Shown here in pieces: positions 7,131-13,945 of a stretch of DNA of 41,787 bases. The number at the start of each line of letters is the position of its first letter. Position 1 is the first letter of the stretch. Position numbers and translations under genes: made by a program. Origin of the DNA: a virus. The stretch lies in the IMG/VR virus record IMGVR_UViG_3300048921_000095, positions 1-41,787 of that record. One strand, 5' to 3'. Below the pieces are notes generated by a model. That model was not told where the DNA came from. It worked only from the letters and a program-made list of their open reading frames with translations, and searched no databases.

Positions 7131-7143
7131 TTATCAAGGGCGT

Positions 7144-7166
7144 AAAAAAGCCGCGTTTAAGCGGCT
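7144..7166 (-). terminator. terminator of the repressor transcript
   Basis: On the minus strand the stem AGCCGC/GCGGCT with a 6-nt loop is followed by six T residues, 18 bp beyond the repressor stop. It would separate repressor mRNA from the leftward early operon. Confidence 0.8.
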
Positions 7167-7183
7167 ATTTGCAGGAATATCAG

Positions 7184-7771
7184 TTAGTTGCGTGGTGATA
7201 ATTCATTCTGAGAAATGGCAAATTTAATGAAGCTTTCGATCCTGTTTTTCTCTTCTTCAGGTAACGATGCATATTTCTGCCTGTCGTACCGGATGACCGA
7301 CGGGTCTGCCGGATGCAGCAGCAGCTCATATCCCTGGCGGCCAAAGGCGCGGGCTATCGCCTCGAGAGTGGAGATCGACACGCTGGCCTCTTTGTTGATG
7401 ACCCGGCCTACAGTGGCCTGGCTGACTCCGCTGGCGCGCGATACCTTGCCCTGAGAAGAAAGCTCGCGGCTCTCCTGCATCCAGCGGGTGAGGTTTACGG
7501 ATGCTATCTCGCCGACGTTCTGTGCGCCGTCATGCTGATAGGAGAGGTCTTTCGTGTCGCTGTCGAGATCCATCCAGAAGCGGGGTTTGCGTCCTGCCTC
7601 TTCAATCTTCCTCGCGGACTGGTCACCAATAATCTTTTTGCCCAGCGCCCAGCGGTTCACCAGGTTTGCCTGTGTTCCCATTCTTTCGGCAAGCCTCGTC
7701 TGAACACCGTTAAATTCGCTGTTGATCAGGTTCACCAGGTTTTCGCGGCGCACGTCATAGATGCTTTTCAT
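7184..7771 (-). CDS. immunity repressor with two HTH segments
   Basis: This 195-aa protein is divergent from the Cro-like gene, as expected for the lysogeny repressor. Residues about 9-60 resemble a phage-repressor HTH (TRLAERMGTQANLVNRWALG; then RKIEEAGRKPRFWMD). Residues about 91-151 form a second XRE-type HTH (GKVSRASGVSQATVGRVINK and SISTLEAIARAFG). The 45-residue tail is helical. I see no LexA/S24 peptidase domain: the usual Ala-Gly cleavage region, Ser and Lys motifs and about 100 residues are missing. RecA-driven self-cleavage therefore seems unlikely. The start is ATG 7771. Operators in the 7825-7887 gap suggest autoregulation. Confidence 0.8.
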   Translation of the reverse strand: MKSIYDVRRENLVNLINSEFNGVQTRLAERMGTQANLVNRWALGKKIIGDQSARKIEEAGRKPRFWMDLDSDTKDLSYQHDGAQNVGEIASVNLTRWMQESRELSSQGKVSRASGVSQATVGRVINKEASVSISTLEAIARAFGRQGYELLLHPADPSVIRYDRQKYASLPEEEKNRIESFIKFAISQNELSPRN

Positions 7772-7824
7772 TGAATGGTAATTAGTCTCAAGTGTTTACG
7801 TTATGTCACTAATTAAACGCTAAA

Positions 7825-7887
7825 TTACCTGACAGGTAAATGCACCCGGCAGGTAACTCAACTTGCAATTAATTACCTTATGGGTGA
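7825..7887. promoter_or_regulatory. tripartite operator of the repressor/cro switch
   Basis: Three sites lie in the divergent gap: 7825-7839 (perfect), 7842-7856 (GCACC left arm, perfect right arm) and 7873-7887 (right arm GGTGA). A further TTACC half site is at 7895-7899. A rightward promoter is possible with -35 TTGCAA (7864-7869) and -10 GAATAT around 7887-7892, overlapping the third site. A leftward promoter for the repressor may use TTTACC and TTTAAT near the first site. The layout parallels OR of lambdoid phages. Confidence 0.75.
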
Positions 7888-7923
7888 ATATTCATTACCT
7901 GAACCAAATAACAGGCAATAGCT

Positions 7924-8154
7924 ATGGGCGATAACGAAAAATTTGATTTTAAGAAATGCTGGCTCGACCTGTCGCCCGCTGAGCGCGACCAGTTCGCAGC
8001 GGAGGCTGGCACCACCAGTCACTATATTCAGACGCATCTGACCGGACGCCGGAAGATGCCAGGCAAGAAGCTTATGAATGGTCTTTATAAGGCATGCAGA
8101 GCACGCAACTGGATCCGCACCAAGCCGGAACTGGCAATCTTCTTCTACTCCTGA
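7924..8154 (+). CDS. Cro-like DNA-binding protein
   Basis: This 76-aa protein is divergent from the repressor. It has a compact helical region (SPAERDQFAAEAGTTSHYIQ followed by THLTGRRKMPGKKLMNGL) in which AAEAGTTSHYIQTHL reads as an HTH. The N-terminus is acidic and the C-terminus basic and aromatic. Size and position fit a Cro-type early repressor that favours lytic growth. It is monocistronic, because a terminator follows within 25 bp. The start is ATG 7924; the Shine-Dalgarno is weak. Confidence 0.75.
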   Translation: MGDNEKFDFKKCWLDLSPAERDQFAAEAGTTSHYIQTHLTGRRKMPGKKLMNGLYKACRARNWIRTKPELAIFFYS

Positions 8155-8175
8155 ACCGCAACAAACCCCTCCGAG

Positions 8176-8197
8176 GCCGCCTTATGGCGGCTTTCTC
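8176..8197 (+). terminator. terminator after cro
   Basis: The stem GCCGCC/GGCGGC with a TTAT loop (8176-8191) is followed by TTTCTC. It lies between the cro-like gene and the next promoter, so early rightward genes need either a new promoter or antitermination. No N-like protein was recognised. Confidence 0.7.
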
Positions 8198-8202
8198 ATA
8201 TC

Positions 8203-8230
8203 TATTGTTACCCAACAGGTAATTTATAAT
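8203..8230 (+). promoter_or_regulatory. early right promoter with operator in spacer
   Basis: A consensus -10 TATAAT lies at 8225-8230, with a -35-like TATTGT at 8203-8208. The perfect operator TTACC-N5-GGTAA (8208-8222) fills the spacer. An AATC-ATATTT-GGTT element follows (8228-8241), centred about 19.5 bp from the operator. This should drive the replication genes and be shut off in the lysogen. Confidence 0.7.
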
Positions 8231-8296
8231 CATATTTGGTTGATCTTTTCGTGCTGCGGTGTCAGATTACCAAAGATAAATAACAAAGAGGTCGCC

Positions 8297-8500
8297 ATGA
8301 AAATCATTACTCAGCGCCAGGCTATCGAACTTGGCCTTACCCGATTCTATACCGGCCGCGCCTGTGTGCATGGTCACGACAGCGAGCGGTATTCCATAAG
8401 CGGTGAGTGCGTTCAGTGCAACCACGATCGTGCCCGCCGTCAGGCAATGATGCGCTCTGAAAAGCTTAAAGCTGCAAGGTTAGCCAGAGGTGTTGCATGA
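8297..8500 (+). CDS. small HNH-type zinc-finger protein without nuclease core
   Basis: This 67-aa protein starts at ATG 8297 after an AAAGAGG ribosome site. Residues 10-47 (GLTRFYTGRACVHGHDSERY...GECVQCNHDRARR) match the zinc-binding N-terminal module seen in phage HNH endonucleases, with ligands from a Cys-x-x-x-His pair and a Cys-x-x-Cys pair. The HNH catalytic module is absent, so it is either a stand-alone DNA-binding finger or a shortened relative. It is the first gene of the replication unit and is coupled (ATGA) to the next. Confidence 0.65.
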   Translation: MKIITQRQAIELGLTRFYTGRACVHGHDSERYSISGECVQCNHDRARRQAMMRSEKLKAARLARGVA

Positions 8501-8691
8501 AAGCATATTTCTCTGGAAGCGCAGCAACACTTCACATCGAGCCAGAAAATGAGCAGGAAGAATCAATGCTGAAGATGTGGCACATGCTCAATTTAAGTGA
8601 TCGTCCAACCTATGACGGTTTAATCGAGCCTGGCTACTTTGGCGGATTGCTGATCAGCGGCGTTACCGTTTCAAACGACGAACCAGAGTAG
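8497..8691 (+). CDS. 64-aa acidic hypothetical protein
   Basis: MKAYFSGSAATLHIEPENEQ opens at ATG 8497 in an ATGA overlap and ends six bases before the replication initiator. It is acidic, with a short beta strand start and a central helix (EESMLKMWHMLNLS). No family is recognised; coupling and position make it a likely accessory early protein. Confidence 0.6.
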   Translation: MKAYFSGSAATLHIEPENEQEESMLKMWHMLNLSDRPTYDGLIEPGYFGGLLISGVTVSNDEPE

Positions 8692-8697
8692 GTGATT

Positions 8698-9522
8698 ATG
8701 GCTAACCAATGGTTACGGCTATGGCATGACATGCCAAATGACCCGAAGTGGAGAACGATATCACGGGTATCCGGGCAGCCTATTGCTCTTGTTCAGGCGG
8801 TATATCTACACCTTCTTGTTAGTGGGTCACAAAATGTCACGCGCGGTCACGCGGATGTCACGAACGAGGATTTAGCGTCACATTTTGACGTGACTGAGCG
8901 TGACATAGAGGCGGTGATTTCTGCCATGCAAGGGAGGGTTCTTGAGGGGGACTACCTTACCGGTTGGGAGCGCAGGCAGCCTAAAAAAGAGGACAGGGGA
9001 AACGAAGAAACAGGAGCAAAATCAGCAGCTCAGAGAAAGAGAGAGCAGCGAGAAAGGCAGCGAGCTGACTCCGTGAAAAATCCTGAGTCACGCCTATGTC
9101 ACGAAGGGTCACGACATGTCACAACAGATAAAGAAGAGATAAAGATAAGAGAAGATATAAATAAAACCCCTCTCTCTGCGCGCGAAGAAATTCAAGTCAC
9201 TCCCGTTGTCGTTCCAGGTATCGGGGAACCGATCGGCAAATTCACCATGCATGAAAACTGGCAGCCATCAGATGACTTTGTCATGCGCGCCAGAACTTGG
9301 GGGCATGCGCTGCCTCATGATGGGTACAAGAAATCAGATCTTGCAGAGTTTGTTACGTATTGGGCTGCTGAAGGGAAAGTTATGCAGCACGTTCAGTGGG
9401 AGCAGAAATTTGCACGCCTGCTGATGCAAAAGGCAGCCAGGACCAACGGGAGAAATGGTAAAGGCGAAGAAGAGAACTTGCCTCACTGGAATAGTCCAGA
9501 AGCGTGGGAGGATTTTATTTGA
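8698..9522 (+). CDS. phage replication initiator (lambda O-like position)
   Basis: This 274-aa protein starts at ATG 8698 behind AGGTGA; a GTG at 8692 is less likely. Residues about 1-95 form a winged-helix region (WLRLWHDMPNDPKWRTISRV; VTNEDLASHFDVTERDIEAV) typical of phage replication initiators. Residues about 95-165 are a charged linker. The C-terminal part (PSDDFVMRARTWGHALP; FVTYWAAEGKVMQHVQWEQK) matches the DnaT-like/primosomal C-terminal region of such proteins. It should bind the iterons embedded in its own gene and recruit the P-like loader. The linker and N-terminal codons carry the GTCAC repeats, so DNA signal and protein sequence are superimposed. Confidence 0.85.
   Translation: MANQWLRLWHDMPNDPKWRTISRVSGQPIALVQAVYLHLLVSGSQNVTRGHADVTNEDLASHFDVTERDIEAVISAMQGRVLEGDYLTGWERRQPKKEDRGNEETGAKSAAQRKREQRERQRADSVKNPESRLCHEGSRHVTTDKEEIKIREDINKTPLSAREEIQVTPVVVPGIGEPIGKFTMHENWQPSDDFVMRARTWGHALPHDGYKKSDLAEFVTYWAAEGKVMQHVQWEQKFARLLMQKAARTNGRNGKGEEENLPHWNSPEAWEDFI
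8826..8904 (+). repeat. replication origin iterons, cluster 1
   Basis: GTCAC begins at 8826, 8836, 8846, 8857 and 8877, spaced 10, 10, 11 and 20 bp, with inverted copies (GTGAC) at 8890 and 8900. The motifs therefore fall on one helical face. They lie inside the initiator gene, as the lambda origin does. I infer an initiator-binding array. Confidence 0.7.
9087..9122 (+). repeat. replication origin iterons, cluster 2
   Basis: GTCAC begins at 9087, 9098, 9108 and 9118 (spacing 11, 10, 10 bp). Directly downstream is an A-rich, purine-biased stretch (about 9123-9170) that could be the unwinding element. Confidence 0.7.
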
Positions 9523-10292
9523 ACAACGTATTTCAAGCCATTCATAACCGAGACGGTGCCGCGCTGGCGCGCATGTCAGGCCAGCAGGCGCAGCACGACA
9601 ACGTCGTGAACATCACCGCCGAAAAGCTGATCGACAAACTTTTTGTGCAGCTTAAACAGCTATTTCCAGCTGCTGAGCAGACAAGCCTGAAAACGGAAGC
9701 CCAGGAGTCTGCGGCCAAGAAGCAGTGGATCGCAGCATTCGCCGAGGGTGGGATCCGTACCCGCGAGCAGGTATCAGCTGGCATGCGCCACGCCCGCACC
9801 AGTGAATCGCCGTTCTGGCCATCGCCAGGCCAGTTCATCAAGTGGTGCAAGGACAGCAAGATGGTGCTGGGGATCAGCATCGAGGACGTGATGGGAGAGT
9901 TCCACCGCTACGCCCGCGAGAAGAGCATGCAGCCAGGAGGGCCGGAGCGTTTCCCGTGGCGCCACCCGGTGATGTACTGGATTGTGTGCGACACCCGGCG
10001 CGCGATGTACCAGCGCCAGCTCAGCGAGGTTGAGGTCGAAAAGTTTGCCCGCAAGCTGCTGGATGAGTGGGCTGGTAAAGTCGCTGCGGGGGAGCCAATC
10101 CCCGACCCGGTGCTGAGCATCCAGCAAAAGCCCGAGCCCATGCAGTCCGCCCAGCAGCATGACGATGCATACCATCCACCAGGGCGAAGTTTCGGATGCA
10201 TGCCCAACGCAGCGACTCTAGGCAGCATAACCCCGGCACAGTGGCTGATGGAGGAGTACCGGCGGGGCAAAGAAGCAGGGATTATCAGATAG
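9519..10292 (+). CDS. replication protein P-like helicase loader
   Basis: The 257-aa protein aligns by eye with lambda P: LIDKLFVQLKQLFPA, KKQWIAAFAEGGIRTREQVSAG, MRHARTSESPFWPSPGQF and KWC, then HPVMYWIVCDTRRAMYQRQLS. It should bring host DnaB to the phage origin. I chose TTG 9519, which overlaps the stop of the initiator and follows GGGAGGA by a good distance; the upstream in-frame ATG lacks this. The C-terminal tail (ATLGSITPAQWLMEEYRRGK) is basic and helical. Operon neighbours confirm the role. Confidence 0.9.
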   Translation: MNNVFQAIHNRDGAALARMSGQQAQHDNVVNITAEKLIDKLFVQLKQLFPAAEQTSLKTEAQESAAKKQWIAAFAEGGIRTREQVSAGMRHARTSESPFWPSPGQFIKWCKDSKMVLGISIEDVMGEFHRYAREKSMQPGGPERFPWRHPVMYWIVCDTRRAMYQRQLSEVEVEKFARKLLDEWAGKVAAGEPIPDPVLSIQQKPEPMQSAQQHDDAYHPPGRSFGCMPNAATLGSITPAQWLMEEYRRGKEAGIIR

Positions 10293-10316
10293 CGCGGCAG
10301 CGCATTTTTTTACGCC

Positions 10317-10400
10317 TGTACAGTTACCCAATGGGTAATTATATTTGCGCATTACTATTGAATTTGAACCGTATATGCATTTAAATTACCTGAGAGGTAT
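10317..10400 (+). promoter_or_regulatory. second early-right control region with two operators
   Basis: A perfect operator (10324-10338) exactly fills the 17-bp spacer between TGTACA (10317-10322) and TATATT (10340-10345). Downstream is a second promoter-like pair, TTGAAT (10357-10362) and TTAAAT (10380-10385), whose spacer carries GAACCGTATATG. It is followed by the operator TTACC-N5-GGTAT (10386-10400), which overlaps the ribosome site of the RuvC-like gene. The operator/element/operator spacing (43 and 19 bp) matches the leftward early region. Confidence 0.7.
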
Positions 10401-10402
10401 TT

Positions 10403-10879
10403 ATGTCGATGTTCGTAGGGATTGACCCGGGTTGCAGTGGCGCACTGGTGCTCATGGGTTCCATGGGTGGCTACATCGATCACCTGAACATGCCAACCAT
10501 CAAAGTTGGTACCAAGTCCAGAGTGAACGGCGCAGCAGTGGCCGCATGGCTCAGGGATTACCAGATCGGGCACGCATACCTGGAGCAGGTCGGCGCTATG
10601 CCCGGCCAGGGAACCGCCAGCATGTTCACCTTCGGGCACGCCGCTGGCGTTGTCGAGGGAATACTGCAGGGGCTGAACATCCCGTACACGCTGGTAACGC
10701 CGCAGGCATGGAAGAAAACCGCCGGGCTTATCGGCAGCGATAAGGACGCCGCGCGCAGCCGCGCAATCCAGCTTTACCCCGAACTCAGGGCTCTGGATGC
10801 GAAGGCAAAAGGGCAGGCAATCGCCGACGCTCTGCTGATTGCGAAACATGGGATCGGGCTCATTCAGCGAAATCCGTAA
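10403..10879 (+). CDS. RuvC-like Holliday junction resolvase
   Basis: This 158-aa protein has the RNase H-like fold of phage RuvC: Asp8 in MFVGIDPGCSGALVL, Glu61 in AYLEQVGAMPGQG, and Asp142 in GQAIADALLIAKHG. These acidic residues coordinate the metals that cleave four-way junctions. It likely resolves recombination or replication intermediates before packaging, in the role lambda gives to Rap. The TPQAWKK segment is characteristic of this family. It heads the accessory early unit directly under an operator that overlaps its ribosome site, so repressor binding could block both transcription and initiation. Confidence 0.9.
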   Translation: MSMFVGIDPGCSGALVLMGSMGGYIDHLNMPTIKVGTKSRVNGAAVAAWLRDYQIGHAYLEQVGAMPGQGTASMFTFGHAAGVVEGILQGLNIPYTLVTPQAWKKTAGLIGSDKDAARSRAIQLYPELRALDAKAKGQAIADALLIAKHGIGLIQRNP

Positions 10880-10923
10880 TCAATAACAACATCAATTCTT
10901 TAAAAAACATAAGGATAGTAAAA

Positions 10924-11328
10924 ATGGGTAAGCAAACGATCGAAGAGTTAGAGGCGCAGGTTAAGCAGCTGGCTGCGGAGAATGCAGTTAAGCAGGAGTT
11001 TATCTCTACCTGCTTCCGTGCCGCTGGTGATGGCGGCGATATGGATGGTAACGATATCCAGGAATTAGGTGAACGGCTTGGTCTGTTTGAGCGTCAGACG
11101 TATCAACCGGCGCTGCATGGTTATATCTGCGGGCATGAGGCGGGAGAGGATAGCGTTTATGTCATGAAAGCTCCTCACGCCACCGAAGCCTACGCCGACT
11201 CCCTGCGTGCAGAAGGGGTGGAGATGTTTGCCAGCGAAACAGAAAAACTCGAATGGCATCAATCAACAACCAGATTTGTGCGTAAGTTCGCCGCCCAGCT
11301 CCGCAGCAAATCGGAGGTGCAGTCGTGA
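10924..11328 (+). CDS. Ead/Ea22-like accessory phage protein
   Basis: This 134-aa protein opens MGKQTIEELEAQVKQLAAEN, a short N-terminal coiled coil. It continues with KQEFISTCFRAAGDGGDMDG and an end with RFVRKFAAQLRSKSE. The coiled-coil start followed by a variable body is common in small early proteins of lambdoid phages labelled Ead/Ea22. No biochemical role is known to me. It has a clear AAGGA ribosome site and overlaps the next gene by four bases. Confidence 0.6.
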   Translation: MGKQTIEELEAQVKQLAAENAVKQEFISTCFRAAGDGGDMDGNDIQELGERLGLFERQTYQPALHGYICGHEAGEDSVYVMKAPHATEAYADSLRAEGVEMFASETEKLEWHQSTTRFVRKFAAQLRSKSEVQS

Positions 11329-11573
11329 GCAGACATGAGTTCAGACGGCCGATAGCGGAGCATATCTCTAAAGTTCGCTCAGTCCTGTCAACAGTCCCAG
11401 CAGATAAGCGCCTTCACGTCATCGCTGAAGCATTGTACGACATGAACCCAACAGGAGCGGATGAGGTTTTTCAGGCTTCATGCGGCTGCTATGAGTGGGA
11501 TATCAGCATGGACTACCGCAGCGCCGACGTCCGTTATGCAGAGAAAACAGAGCAGGAGGTGCAGCATGACTAA
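11325..11573 (+). CDS. 82-aa hypothetical protein
   Basis: This protein starts with GTG 11325 overlapping the previous stop. It has a helical N-terminal half (RPIAEHISKVRSVLSTVPAD), a short SCGCYEWDIS beta segment and an acidic tail. It overlaps the following gene by 8 bases. No family is recognised; it belongs to the block of small, exchangeable early genes. Confidence 0.6.
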   Translation: MSRHEFRRPIAEHISKVRSVLSTVPADKRLHVIAEALYDMNPTGADEVFQASCGCYEWDISMDYRSADVRYAEKTEQEVQHD

Positions 11574-11922
11574 CAACGACGACCTGGCGATGAAGACGCG
11601 CAAAGATTTTGAAGCGTATTACAACGAAACTCATTCATTGAAGGCCACCAGTCAATTCAAGCGCTTTGGTTATTACGTTTCGCCAACTATGCAAAAAGCC
11701 TGGGAACTTTGGCAGGCGGCTCAATCCTCACTGCTGGCAGAGCGTGACGCAGACAAGAAGCGCATCGCTGAGCTGGAATCGCGTACGGTGAGCGTTAAGT
11801 TGCCTGACCGCAGTGATGAGATGTTCTGGTCATACACTGGCGATTTCAAAGACGAAAAATACCAGACCGCTGTAATCGTTGCGCTTACTGAGGCTGGCAT
11901 CAAACTGGAAGTGGGGGAGTAG
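11566..11922 (+). CDS. 118-aa Ead/Ea22-like early protein
   Basis: I took ATG 11566 after AGGAGG. The protein begins MTNNDDLAMKTRKDFEAYYN and has a tryptophan-containing repeat (MQKAWELWQAAQSSLL), a coiled-coil segment (ERDADKKRIAELESR) and a C-terminal VIVALTEAGIKLEVGE. The ELWQAAxxSLL...DxKRIAELE pattern is widespread in enterobacterial phage early proteins of unknown function. The in-frame upstream extension to 11461 overlaps the preceding gene and is rejected. Confidence 0.65.
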   Translation: MTNNDDLAMKTRKDFEAYYNETHSLKATSQFKRFGYYVSPTMQKAWELWQAAQSSLLAERDADKKRIAELESRTVSVKLPDRSDEMFWSYTGDFKDEKYQTAVIVALTEAGIKLEVGE

Positions 11923-11924
11923 GT

Positions 11925-12128
11925 ATGTCGAAAATGACCGAATTTGAGCGTGGAGTTTTCTACGCCGCTTATCTGATTTGCGAATTGCATGACCAGCCTA
12001 CGATAGCGGCAGACGTAATCCGCGAAGCCAATCTGGATAGCTGCAAAATTACCGAGCTTGACGACTGTGAATATCACGTTTTGCGCAAGCTTAATTCTTC
12101 TGAAGGCCTGCAACTGAGGACGAGATAA
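11925..12128 (+). CDS. 67-aa hypothetical protein
   Basis: MSKMTEFERGVFYAAYLICE starts two bases after the previous stop. The rest is acidic and helical with two further Cys residues (LDSCKITELDDCEYHVLRKL). The EFERGVxxAA pattern occurs in small phage proteins that often precede or follow Ea22-like genes. Its stop shares a base with the next ATG. Function is unknown. Confidence 0.6.
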   Translation: MSKMTEFERGVFYAAYLICELHDQPTIAADVIREANLDSCKITELDDCEYHVLRKLNSSEGLQLRTR

Positions 12129-12595
12129 TGACAGCACAACTGAGCCTGGAGCGCCTGGAAGCACTGGCTAATCTTCAAAGCCTTGAGTGCATGGTTCTAC
12201 CTGCATCACCTGCGGAATCGGCAGAGATGGCCCGCATGCTGCTGGCGGGAATGGACAGCGAGCCGGTGGCTGTGCCTGATGGTTACGAAATCATCGCAGA
12301 AGCATGGCGATTGATGGACGGGCAGAACCCGGCTACTGCTGAATGGCATAGCGCAGCATCACGCTACCTTAACGCACACAGCCGCGCCGCCATGCTCAAT
12401 GCCGGGCCTGTAACGGCGGCTACGGAGCCGGATGGGTGGAAGCTTGTTCCGGTTGAGCCGACAGTGGAAATGCGTGAAGCATTCCACAAAGCCAATGAGG
12501 AAGCAGAATCAGGACATTGTAGTGTATGGAGTCCGGACCATCAATGGAGCGAAATGCTCGCCGCATACCCGGCAGCGCCTGAGCAGGAGGTGTGA
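12128..12595 (+). CDS. 155-aa DUF-type early phage protein
   Basis: The N-terminal half (LSLERLEALANLQSLECM) and a mid-protein stretch (WHSAASRYLNAHSRAAML) are helical. The second half, GWKLVPVEPTVEMREAFHKA ... WSEMLAAYPAAPE, is the recurrent phage module with WKLVPxEPTxEM and an MLAAxP end. That module is widely seen in lambdoid early proteins, but its function is unknown. The gene looks modular: an Ead-like front joined to the WKLVP tail. Confidence 0.65.
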   Translation: MTAQLSLERLEALANLQSLECMVLPASPAESAEMARMLLAGMDSEPVAVPDGYEIIAEAWRLMDGQNPATAEWHSAASRYLNAHSRAAMLNAGPVTAATEPDGWKLVPVEPTVEMREAFHKANEEAESGHCSVWSPDHQWSEMLAAYPAAPEQEV

Positions 12596-12596
12596 G

Positions 12597-12878
12597 GTGG
12601 CTACTTTACAGCTTGCAGTAAAAGGTGAGTACTTCGACGCCATGAAGCGCGGGGAGAAAACCGAGGAGTATCGCCTGGTGAATCCGTACTGGGGTAATCG
12701 CATCTTTAATCGATGGTATGACACGCTGATCATCACGCGCGGCTATCCACGGAAAAATGATACCAGCCGCCGAATTGTAGTGCCGTATGACGGCTTTGAA
12801 GTAAAAACCATTACGCACCCGCACTTCGGGCCCGAGCCGGTAAAAGTATTTGCGATAAAGGTGAATATCGATGCCTAA
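12597..12878 (+). CDS. ASCH-domain protein
   Basis: This 93-aa protein starts at GTG 12597, one base after the previous stop and close behind AGGAGG. LAVKGEYFDAMKRGEKTEEY and RLVNPYWGNR show the ASCH signature (G-x-K-x-x-E-x-R after an EYFxAI-like start). ASCH domains are small PUA-like beta barrels that bind RNA or nucleotides; some cleave N4-acetylcytidine. Here a role in binding phage or host RNA is possible but unproven. Length covers the domain alone. Confidence 0.8.
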   Translation: MATLQLAVKGEYFDAMKRGEKTEEYRLVNPYWGNRIFNRWYDTLIITRGYPRKNDTSRRIVVPYDGFEVKTITHPHFGPEPVKVFAIKVNIDA

Positions 12879-12951
12879 CCCATTCGACGCCGTGATGTTC
12901 GTCCTGCTGGTGGCTGGTGCTCTCAATGAGTTGGGGTGGTTGCCATGGTGA
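12871..12951 (+). CDS. 26-aa hydrophobic peptide
   Basis: ATG 12871 overlaps the ASCH gene end, and the frame stops at TGA 12949-12951 inside the next gene start. It encodes MPNPFDAVMFVLLVAGALNE plus LGWLPW: a short hydrophobic helix flanked by Pro/Trp. Overlaps on both sides suggest a translated coupling or membrane peptide. I am only moderately sure it is a gene. Confidence 0.45.
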   Translation: MPNPFDAVMFVLLVAGALNELGWLPW

Positions 12952-13148
12952 GTAAACTCAAACAGCGGCGCGTGAGCCGCCTCAAATCCGATGTGGCCTG
13001 GTGGAAAGCGGAAGCAGCGGATCTGTATGCCCGCGTCATGGAGCAGGCCGACGAGATTGCTGCACTGCGCCAGCAGGTCGTGTTTATCCCGATGCCTGTG
13101 GTAATCCCGGAATCGGTAGCAGAGCAGCTCCGGCTGCGTAAGGGGTAA
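12945..13148 (+). CDS. 67-aa coiled-coil protein
   Basis: MVSKLKQRRVSRLKSDVAWW starts at ATG 12945 (GTG 12948 is also possible). The central segment (KAEAADLYARVMEQADEIAAL) forms a coiled coil, followed by a hydrophobic stretch VVFIPMPVVIPE. This layout resembles small phage proteins with an N-terminal basic helix and a Pro/Val patch near the C-terminus. No function is known. Overlaps the 26-aa peptide by 7 bases. Confidence 0.6.
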   Translation: MVSKLKQRRVSRLKSDVAWWKAEAADLYARVMEQADEIAALRQQVVFIPMPVVIPESVAEQLRLRKG

Positions 13149-13150
13149 GC

Positions 13151-13330
13151 ATGCAATACCTGATGCTGATCATGCTGGTCAATGCCGCCGGCAACATCGA
13201 CTACAAAGAGCCGACAGTTTATTACGCGCGTAACGCATGCTACGACGCGCAGAAGGTCATCAAAGAGATGACGCCGAAGAATGCCACTGTGACGCTGGTT
13301 ACGGCCTGTGTGCCGCGAGGGAGGGATTGA
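13151..13330 (+). CDS. 59-aa possibly exported Cys-containing peptide
   Basis: ATG 13151 to TGA 13328-13330 encodes MQYLMLIMLVNAAGNIDYKE, a hydrophobic start, then ACYDAQKVIKEMTP and TLVTACVPRG. Two Cys residues in an otherwise beta/helix/beta pattern could form a disulphide if the N-terminus acts as a signal. It ends in an ATGA-type overlap with the next gene. Codon use looks coding. No family recognised. Confidence 0.6.
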   Translation: MQYLMLIMLVNAAGNIDYKEPTVYYARNACYDAQKVIKEMTPKNATVTLVTACVPRGRD

Positions 13331-13599
13331 TGGACAGCAGAAAGCAGTTTGAGGCAGAGATTAACAAAAAGTTTGGCGACCTTATCGACCAGCGTATTTG
13401 CAAAAACAGTGACGGGGATTATATGGCCTGGGATATGCAGGTCGCATGGTGGGCATGGCAGGCATCGCGTTCAGCTATTGAGATTGAATTACCTGTCGAT
13501 AAGCCTCTGGTTGATAACTATGCCTGTGGATTCAATGAAGCAATCACTGGCGTAGCAGGCGTAATCCGCGCCGCAGGTCTGAAAGTGAAGGGTGATTGA
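13330..13599 (+). CDS. 89-aa hypothetical protein
   Basis: The start is ATG 13330, sharing the last base of the preceding stop; 31 upstream in-frame codons are discarded. MDSRKQFEAEINKKFGDLID is followed by a tryptophan-rich segment (MQVAWWAWQASRSAIEIELP), a pattern shared with many short phage proteins in which a WxxWQAS helix precedes a variable tail. Function unknown. A one-base-spaced start for the next gene follows. Confidence 0.6.
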   Translation: MDSRKQFEAEINKKFGDLIDQRICKNSDGDYMAWDMQVAWWAWQASRSAIEIELPVDKPLVDNYACGFNEAITGVAGVIRAAGLKVKGD

Positions 13600-13600
13600 G

Positions 13601-13939
13601 ATGGCAAAGACTAGCGCAGAGCGCAAGGCAGCACAGCGCGCCCGCCAGGCTGAAGCCGGTGAGCGCAAATTCGAGCTGGTGCTGGATGCCCAGGAAATGG
13701 AGATGCTGGCGCAGAATTGCGCCGCCCGCCGACCGGGGAAAGAGCCTTACGAGATGGGTGAGTATATCGCTCTGCTGATTCGTCAGGACAACGCCCGCGT
13801 CTCCGGCCTGATTAAGTCCATCGGTGCCCGGCAGTGCGGGAAGTGCGGCGATCAGCTGCCGGTGAAGTCCTGCCCGTGCCAGGGTGATTCGAAGTGCTGG
13901 GCTACGCGCGGTTGGCATGAGACTAAACTATCGGTGTGA
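13601..13939 (+). CDS. basic protein with C-terminal zinc ribbon
   Basis: The 112-aa protein begins MAKTSAERKAAQRARQAEAG, a basic helix common in phage DNA-binding proteins. It continues with a ribbon-helix-helix-like segment (RKFELVLDAQEMEMLAQNCA) and ends in a Cys cluster (CGKCGDQLPVKSCPC, then CWATRGWH). The combination suggests a small DNA-binding regulator. The AERxAAxRxRxxxxG start followed by a strand-helix is a familiar but uncharacterised phage family. Confidence 0.65.
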   Translation: MAKTSAERKAAQRARQAEAGERKFELVLDAQEMEMLAQNCAARRPGKEPYEMGEYIALLIRQDNARVSGLIKSIGARQCGKCGDQLPVKSCPCQGDSKCWATRGWHETKLSV

Positions 13940-13945
13940 GGAAAT

